Assembly: GCF_014851585.1 (NCBI RefSeq)
Contig: NZ_JACVAB010000002.1
Coordinates: forward strand, 186,001-250,000
Direction of reading: 5' to 3'
DNA: 64,000 nucleotides
Origin: Agrobacterium sp. AGB01
GTDB lineage: Bacteria; Pseudomonadota; Alphaproteobacteria; Rhizobiales; Rhizobiaceae
Below, in pieces: positions 59,307 through 64,000 of the stretch. Each line of letters begins with the position of its first letter. Position 1 is the first letter of the stretch. The notes below the pieces were generated by a model that was not told where the DNA came from, ran no database searches, and saw only the letters and a program-made list of their open reading frames with translations. A program made the translations under genes and the position numbers.

Positions 59307-61271
59307 GTGGTAAATTTGCCATCGTGTCACCGTAATTTACGTTCATCTGAGACACTATGGTGGGTTGTCTATCAGACGGGGATCGAATTGCCAGATTTGA
59401 AGCGGAATATAGCGCGCTCGGGCAAAAGCGTGTGTGACAGGCTCAAGCATGTGGGAGAGAAGCTTTCCGGGCGTGGTATCGCCCTGGTTATGGCTGCTCT
59501 GATGTCATTGCCTGCATTGTCCTTGTCTGCTGCTCCGGCGGCAGCCGAGACCCGTAGCCTCAAGCTGTATTACATCCATACGAAAGAGAAGGCGGTTATC
59601 ACCTTCAAGCGTAATGGAAAGTATGATCAGAAGGGTCTCCAGGAGCTTAACCGTTTCCTCCGCGACTGGCGTCGTAACCAGCCAACCAAGATGGATCCGA
59701 GACTTTTTGACCTTGTTTGGGAAGTCTATCAGCGCAGTGGCGCGACTGAATATATCAATGTTGTGTCCGCGTTCCGCTCGCCAGAGACCAATGGCATGCT
59801 GCGGTCGCGCACCAAGGGTGTTGCAAAGAACAGCCAGCACACGCTTGGCAAGGCCATGGACTTTTATATTCCTGGTGTAAAACTTTCCCGTCTTCGTGAA
59901 GTCGCCATGCAGATGCAGATCGGCGGCGTGGGCTTCTATCCAACCTCCGGTTCTCCTTTCGTGCATCTTGATGTCGGCAGCGTTCGCGCCTGGCCACGCA
60001 TGAGCCGTCAGGATCTCGTGCGCATTTTCCCGAAGGGCAATACTATTCACCTGCCTGCCGATGGTAAGCCATTGCCGGGTTATGATCAGGCATTGGCCGA
60101 CTACAAGCGTCGTGTCAGCTCGTCGTCCGTTCAGGTGGCAAGCACTGCCGGTGCCGGTCCGACATCATCCTCCGGTGGCAAGAAGAGAACTCTGTTGTCT
60201 GCGCTGTTTGGCGGAGGTGGCGACGAGGATGAAGATGCAGAAAGCATTGCAGCACCAGCACCTGAAGAGCGTCCCGCTCCTGTTGTGCGGGCGCAGCAGC
60301 CTGTTGCTGTAGCAAGCGCAGAACCGCCTCCGGGCGTTAATATCGATGCTCCGCTTCCGCTTTCGCGTCCTTCGCTGAACACCCAGCAGGCCAATACCGG
60401 TCTTGCAACGGCGCTCTATTCTCCGACACGGAATGCGGCGCAAGAAGCTTTGCAGGCCGCACTTCCGGCAACGCCGACACCTGCGAACCCACAGTTTGCA
60501 GATCTGGGCGACTACAAAATCCCGGTTCCGACCCTGCTTGGACCGCGTGGTATGCGTGGCGATGCTGAAAATGGTGTGATGACAGCTGCTGTTGATCCGC
60601 AGGCGTCTGGCGAACCCAATATCATGGCGCCAATTCCGTCTCACCGTCCTGCAAGTGTCGAATCGCTGATTGCCGTGGCTGATGCAGATACTGAAGCACA
60701 GGCAGACGAGGCCGAGCAGAAAGAAGCTGTTCTTTCGCCGATCGTGGTTGCTGCGCTTGAGCGTAGCGGTCAGAGTGCACGCGATAGCATACAGTCTGCG
60801 TCCGCACCGGTTCCAGCCACGCCTGCTGCGAAAGATAATGTTGCTGACCTGATCCACAACCAGAAGCCAGCGCAGGCAAAGCAGCAGGTTGCTTCGATTG
60901 CTCCTGCCGCCGCAGCGCAGGCTACCAAGCCAACCGCTGCGCAGTTTGGTGATGCTTTCGATGTGAAGGGCACGGCCGATAATGGTCTGCGTGCCGGATT
61001 GCCTGCCAAGGGTGGCCGTCCAAGCAAGCAGGAAGCTGCGATCTCCGAGCAGGCGATGACCGGTGGTGGTCGCTTGACCCAGGACCTGATTTCCGGCTGG
61101 GCGCTCAACAAGACCAAGGGTGAGGCTCCGCGTAACGTGAAGGCTCCACGTGTTGTCAGCAACCGTATTCTGAATAACGAGATGACAGCTTCGAATGCTT
61201 CTTCCGGCTTCAAGCAGGGTGCCGCAGCAATCGACTCCAGCCGCTTCAGCACGCCGACCAGAATGCCGTAA
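59307..61271 (+). CDS. Exported DUF882 protein (M15/VanY-like peptidase fold) with long disordered tail
   Basis: 654 aa from the GTG at 59307, which has GAGGAAGG upstream; start is not certain. After a basic region and a hydrophobic stretch (~57-79, ending APAAAE) comes a DUF882 domain (~84-235), related to D-Ala-D-Ala carboxypeptidases of the M15 fold, with SAFRSPETN, NSQHTLGKAMDFYIPG and FVHLDVGSVRAWPR supplying His/Asp zinc ligands. The remaining ~400 residues are low-complexity, Ala/Pro/Gln-rich, without recognisable domain. Likely a periplasmic peptidoglycan-active protein. Ended by a strong terminator. Confidence 0.85.
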   Translation: MVNLPSCHRNLRSSETLWWVVYQTGIELPDLKRNIARSGKSVCDRLKHVGEKLSGRGIALVMAALMSLPALSLSAAPAAAETRSLKLYYIHTKEKAVITFKRNGKYDQKGLQELNRFLRDWRRNQPTKMDPRLFDLVWEVYQRSGATEYINVVSAFRSPETNGMLRSRTKGVAKNSQHTLGKAMDFYIPGVKLSRLREVAMQMQIGGVGFYPTSGSPFVHLDVGSVRAWPRMSRQDLVRIFPKGNTIHLPADGKPLPGYDQALADYKRRVSSSSVQVASTAGAGPTSSSGGKKRTLLSALFGGGGDEDEDAESIAAPAPEERPAPVVRAQQPVAVASAEPPPGVNIDAPLPLSRPSLNTQQANTGLATALYSPTRNAAQEALQAALPATPTPANPQFADLGDYKIPVPTLLGPRGMRGDAENGVMTAAVDPQASGEPNIMAPIPSHRPASVESLIAVADADTEAQADEAEQKEAVLSPIVVAALERSGQSARDSIQSASAPVPATPAAKDNVADLIHNQKPAQAKQQVASIAPAAAAQATKPTAAQFGDAFDVKGTADNGLRAGLPAKGGRPSKQEAAISEQAMTGGGRLTQDLISGWALNKTKGEAPRNVKAPRVVSNRILNNEMTASNASSGFKQGAAAIDSSRFSTPTRMP

Positions 61272-61288
61272 CGCATAAAGCCGTCCCA

Positions 61289-61326
61289 TTAAAAAAGCCC
61301 GCTGATCGTGTCAGCGGGCTTTTTTG
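61289..61326. terminator. Strong bidirectional terminator between DUF882 gene and pyk
   Basis: Perfect stem AGCCCGCTGA/TCAGCGGGCT with TCGTG loop, flanked by six As on the left and six Ts on the right. It can end transcription from both convergent genes. Confidence 0.92.
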
Positions 61327-61398
61327 TTGTCTGGTTGATTGGGCTTTTTAAAACAGGCGGCATGCTCGATAGATCAGGAGTATGCCGCAACTGTTGTG

Positions 61399-62838
61399 TT
61401 AGACGCCGCTCTGGCCGTCGGAGCCGATGTAGGCGATACGGACCATGTTGGTTGCGCCAGGCGTGCCAAGCGGTACACCTGCGGAGATGATAATACGGTC
61501 GCCCGGATTACCGAAGCCTTCCGACACAACGATCCGGCAGGCGCGGTTGACCATGTCATCCAGATTGTCTGCGTCGCCAGTGACCACGCAGTGCAGACCC
61601 CAGACAACCGACAGACGGCGCGCCGTCTGAATGACCGGAGACAGGGCGATGATCGGAACCTGTGGACGTTCACGGGCCGCACGCAAGCCGGTCGTGCCTG
61701 AGGACGTGTAGGTAACGATAGCCGACAGTTTCAGTGTTTCAGCGATCTGGCGGGCAGCAAGCGAAATCGCATCGGCACCGGTTGCTTCCGGCTGGGCGCG
61801 CTGCGCATAGATGATGCCGGAATAATGCGGATCGAGTTCAACCGTGCTGGCAATCGACGCCATGGTCGAAACCGCTTCAACAGGATAATCACCCGAGGCT
61901 GATTCGGCCGAAAGCATGATGGCATCTGCGCCTTCGAACACGGCTGTTGCAACGTCGGAGACTTCCGCACGGGTCGGGACCGGTGCGGTGATCATCGATT
62001 CCAGCATCTGTGTTGCCACAACAACCGGCTTGCCGGCGCGGCGACATGCGCGAATGAGCTGCTTTTGCAGGCCAGGCACAGTTTCTAGTGGCATTTCAAC
62101 GCCAAGGTCACCACGGGCAACCATCAGAGCGTCAGACAGCTCGATGATTTCTTCGATTCGCTCAATAGCCTGCGGCTTTTCGATCTTCGACATCAGGCCA
62201 ACGCGACCACGGGCAATCTTGCGAACTTCTGCAAGGTCTTCCGGGCGCTGCACGAAGGACAGGGCAACCCAGTCAATTTCATTGGTCGCCAGAACCGCAT
62301 CAAGGTCCACACGGTCCTTGTCGGTCAACACGCCAACGCCGAGCAGTGTGTCGGGAAGGCTGATGCCCTTGCGGTCAGAAATCTTGGTGCCAGCGACAAC
62401 CGTGGCAACGATGCTCTTGCCATCGCACTTTTCAGCGCGCAGGTGCAGCTTGCCGTCATCGATCAGCAGGCGGTCGCCTGGCTTCACGGCTTCGAGGATT
62501 TCAGGATGCGGCAGGAACACTCGGTTCTTGTCGCCTGGCTCCTCGTTGCTATCCAGTGTGAAGGTCTGTCCCGGTACGAGATCAACCTTGGTATCGGCAA
62601 ATTTGCCAACGCGCAGTTTTGGTCCCTGCAAATCGGCGAGAATGCCAATCGGGCGGCCATTACGGCTTTCGACCGAGCGAATGCGCGCCACGAGCGTACG
62701 CATGAGTTCATGGCTTGCATGGCTCATGTTAATGCGGAAGAGGTCTGCGCCAGCAAGGTGCAGCTTTTCGATCATGGCTTCTTCGCCGGAAGCCGGACCA
62801 AGTGTTGCAAGAATTTTGACTTTGCGGTTACGCCTCAT
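61399..62838 (-). CDS. pyk: Pyruvate kinase
   Basis: 479-aa enzyme converting phosphoenolpyruvate and ADP to pyruvate and ATP. Motifs: VKILATLGPASG at the N-terminus, FRINMSHASHEL, MVARGDLGVEMPLE and KPVVVATQMLESM. Length is that of the short bacterial type, with the C-terminal regulatory domain present. Its ATG overlaps the DUF1036 stop by one base (TGATG), which implies translational coupling with that exported protein. Confidence 0.96.
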   Translation of the reverse strand: MRRNRKVKILATLGPASGEEAMIEKLHLAGADLFRINMSHASHELMRTLVARIRSVESRNGRPIGILADLQGPKLRVGKFADTKVDLVPGQTFTLDSNEEPGDKNRVFLPHPEILEAVKPGDRLLIDDGKLHLRAEKCDGKSIVATVVAGTKISDRKGISLPDTLLGVGVLTDKDRVDLDAVLATNEIDWVALSFVQRPEDLAEVRKIARGRVGLMSKIEKPQAIERIEEIIELSDALMVARGDLGVEMPLETVPGLQKQLIRACRRAGKPVVVATQMLESMITAPVPTRAEVSDVATAVFEGADAIMLSAESASGDYPVEAVSTMASIASTVELDPHYSGIIYAQRAQPEATGADAISLAARQIAETLKLSAIVTYTSSGTTGLRAARERPQVPIIALSPVIQTARRLSVVWGLHCVVTGDADNLDDMVNRACRIVVSEGFGNPGDRIIISAGVPLGTPGATNMVRIAYIGSDGQSGV

Positions 62839-63314
62839 CAGTGCTGACTTTCCTGTGTGCCGGGCGTATCCGAAAGCTGGACCATCCAGCTTCCTTGGCG
62901 CCCCGTATCATATTCCTTGAAACCCATGCGCTGGAAACTGCGAGCGTAGCAATCGTCGATGCCTGCAATCTTGAACTCGTTTTCAGCCACGCACATGTTG
63001 ACATCGCCAGTCCAGCGACCACCGCGTGCAGCATCTTCCGCATAAAGATAATAATATCGTGATTGCAACTCGCCCTCGATCAACGTGGCGCATGTAGAGG
63101 CCGGAACCTGCCACCATCCTTCACTGACCCAACCCGCTTCGGCGCGATATCCGATAGCCACGCCAACGAGGTTCTGTGTGCTGTTGCAAACACGGAAATC
63201 TGCTTTTGCAGGCGCTGCGAACAGGAACGGAGCGACCAGAAGGGCGCCAATGGCAGGTGTTGCGGCGCTGAGCCGGGCAGGTACTCGAAGGAGAGAGGAG
63301 ATGGTTTTGCGCAT
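62838..63314 (-). CDS. Exported DUF1036 protein
   Basis: 158-aa protein with a signal peptide (~1-38, ending FAAPAKA) and a Cys-containing DUF1036 domain (begins DFRVCNSTQNLVGVAIGYRA). The domain is found widely in alphaproteobacteria without a known function. GGAGGGAA precedes the ATG at 63314; the frame stays open to 63344. It lies directly before pyk with a one-base overlap, and is divergent from an N-formylglutamate amidohydrolase gene, an arrangement I remember as common in rhizobia. Confidence 0.88.
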   Translation of the reverse strand: MRKTISSLLRVPARLSAATPAIGALLVAPFLFAAPAKADFRVCNSTQNLVGVAIGYRAEAGWVSEGWWQVPASTCATLIEGELQSRYYYLYAEDAARGGRWTGDVNMCVAENEFKIAGIDDCYARSFQRMGFKEYDTGRQGSWMVQLSDTPGTQESQH

Positions 63315-63518
63315 GGCTTCCCTCCGGTTTCCATAGTTATTCATGATACACTTTCTTGGCGCGACGGGCGGCGAATGTCAACGCAAGTCTAATCGATTAT
63401 ATTCGGTGTGTGTCTGCATTCTGATGGCAGTTGAGAGCTGGCACTCCCGTTTGGCTTGCGCTGTTGGGCCAGCCATGTCATCAAACGCGCTCCCACGAAT
63501 GCTTTCAAGAAATTGACG

Positions 63519-64000
63519 ATGCAAGACTTCCCCGCATTTGAAATCCTAGATGGTGATTATGACAAAGGCATGGTTCTAATAGCGGACCATGCCATGAACA
63601 CTGTTCCTCTACAGTATAATCAGCTTGGCTTACCAGAGAGTGCATTTTCACGACATATTGCTTTTGACATTGGTATTGAGGGCTTGACCCGGTCCCTGTC
63701 AAAGAAGCTAGGCGTGCCTGCGGTCATGAGCCGCTTTTCCCGACTGCTGATTGATCCCAATCGTGGTGAGGACGATCCGACGCTGATCATGAAAATTTCC
63801 GATGGCGCCATCATTCCCGGTAACCATCCGATTTCGGATGAAGAGTGGAACCGGCGTATCGAGACCTACCACCGTCCGTACCATAACGCTGTCGACAGGG
63901 TTCTCAGTCAGGCAAAACTGGCGACTGGCAAGGCGCCGCTGGTGTTTTCGCTGCATTCCTACACGCCGTTCTGGAAACAGACGCCACGCCCATGGCATGC
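63519..64000 (+). CDS. N-formylglutamate amidohydrolase family protein, 3' end outside window
   Basis: Open frame from ATG 63519 to the window end without a stop (160 complete codons). The start MQDFPAFEILDGD, then VLIADHAMNTVP, RLLIDPNRGEDDPTLI and LVFSLHSYTPFWK match the N-formylglutamate amidohydrolase family, with His in ADHA and LHS as likely zinc ligands. It is a second, clearly different member of the family, less like HutG than the gene at 28774. Divergent from DUF1036-pyk. Confidence 0.85.
   Translation, partial: MQDFPAFEILDGDYDKGMVLIADHAMNTVPLQYNQLGLPESAFSRHIAFDIGIEGLTRSLSKKLGVPAVMSRFSRLLIDPNRGEDDPTLIMKISDGAIIPGNHPISDEEWNRRIETYHRPYHNAVDRVLSQAKLATGKAPLVFSLHSYTPFWKQTPRPWH

Overview
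This 64-kb window is an ordinary-density chromosomal segment of an alphaproteobacterium of the order Hyphomicrobiales, most like the Rhizobiaceae/Brucellaceae/Phyllobacteriaceae. Evidence for this includes a CpdR-type cell-cycle response regulator next to a tRNA-Val, a Brucella-type Omp10 lipoprotein, an MmgR (suhB-family, alpha-r8) small RNA, a ROSE RNA thermometer in front of an Hsp20 gene, DUF1036/DUF882/DUF459 proteins and an Agrobacterium-style glg operon containing pgm. I cannot place it to genus. I see no insertion sequence, prophage, CRISPR array or obvious pseudogene.

Layout, left to right. (1) 1-4863: heterotetrameric sarcosine oxidase operon soxB(partial)-D-A-G, translationally coupled, then a MaoC-like hydratase on the opposite strand. 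(2) 5615-16748, minus strand: a complete glycogen operon glgP-glgB-glgC-glgA-pgm-glgX. (3) 17011-18261: an isolated TadG-like von Willebrand A protein. (4) 18414-25038, minus strand: three tightly packed genes for a transglutaminase, a circularly permuted ATP-grasp/Alpha-E fusion and a transglutaminase/DUF2126 putative amidoligase. This is the least understood system here. (5) 25286-31801: an SbmA/YddA-like ABC exporter with a degenerate ATPase, a thioesterase, tRNA-Val(GAC), cpdR, an N-formylglutamate amidohydrolase, the MmgR sRNA, an inositol-monophosphatase-family phosphatase and a lysophospholipase-like hydrolase. (6) 32171-35864: Hsp20 with sigma-32 promoter and ROSE element, an SBF-like transporter divergent from a LysR regulator, and threonine aldolase. 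(7) 36224-42608: gltB, a small membrane-protein gene too short for usual ORF calling, and gltD. (8) 42696-52000: cell-envelope functions (SGNH-like protein, lytic transglycosylase, galU, beta-barrel protein, arabinose-5-phosphate isomerase, NfeD/SPFH pair) and ferrochelatase. (9) 52197-64000: a 5'-nucleotidase/LysM fusion, omp10, an aminotransferase class IV protein, oligoendopeptidase F, an orphan NtrC-type response regulator, a large DUF882 protein, pyruvate kinase with DUF1036, and a second N-formylglutamate amidohydrolase cut by the window end.

How the genes work together. The glg operon, galU and pyk cover storage and use of glucose phosphates. sox, gltBD, hutG-like genes and threonine aldolase cover amino-nitrogen and one-carbon metabolism. 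Much of the remainder is envelope maintenance. Regulation visible in the sequence includes the sigma-32/ROSE pair for hsp20, a strong promoter for the MmgR sRNA, several Rho-independent terminators, and an 18-bp palindrome directly upstream of hemH.
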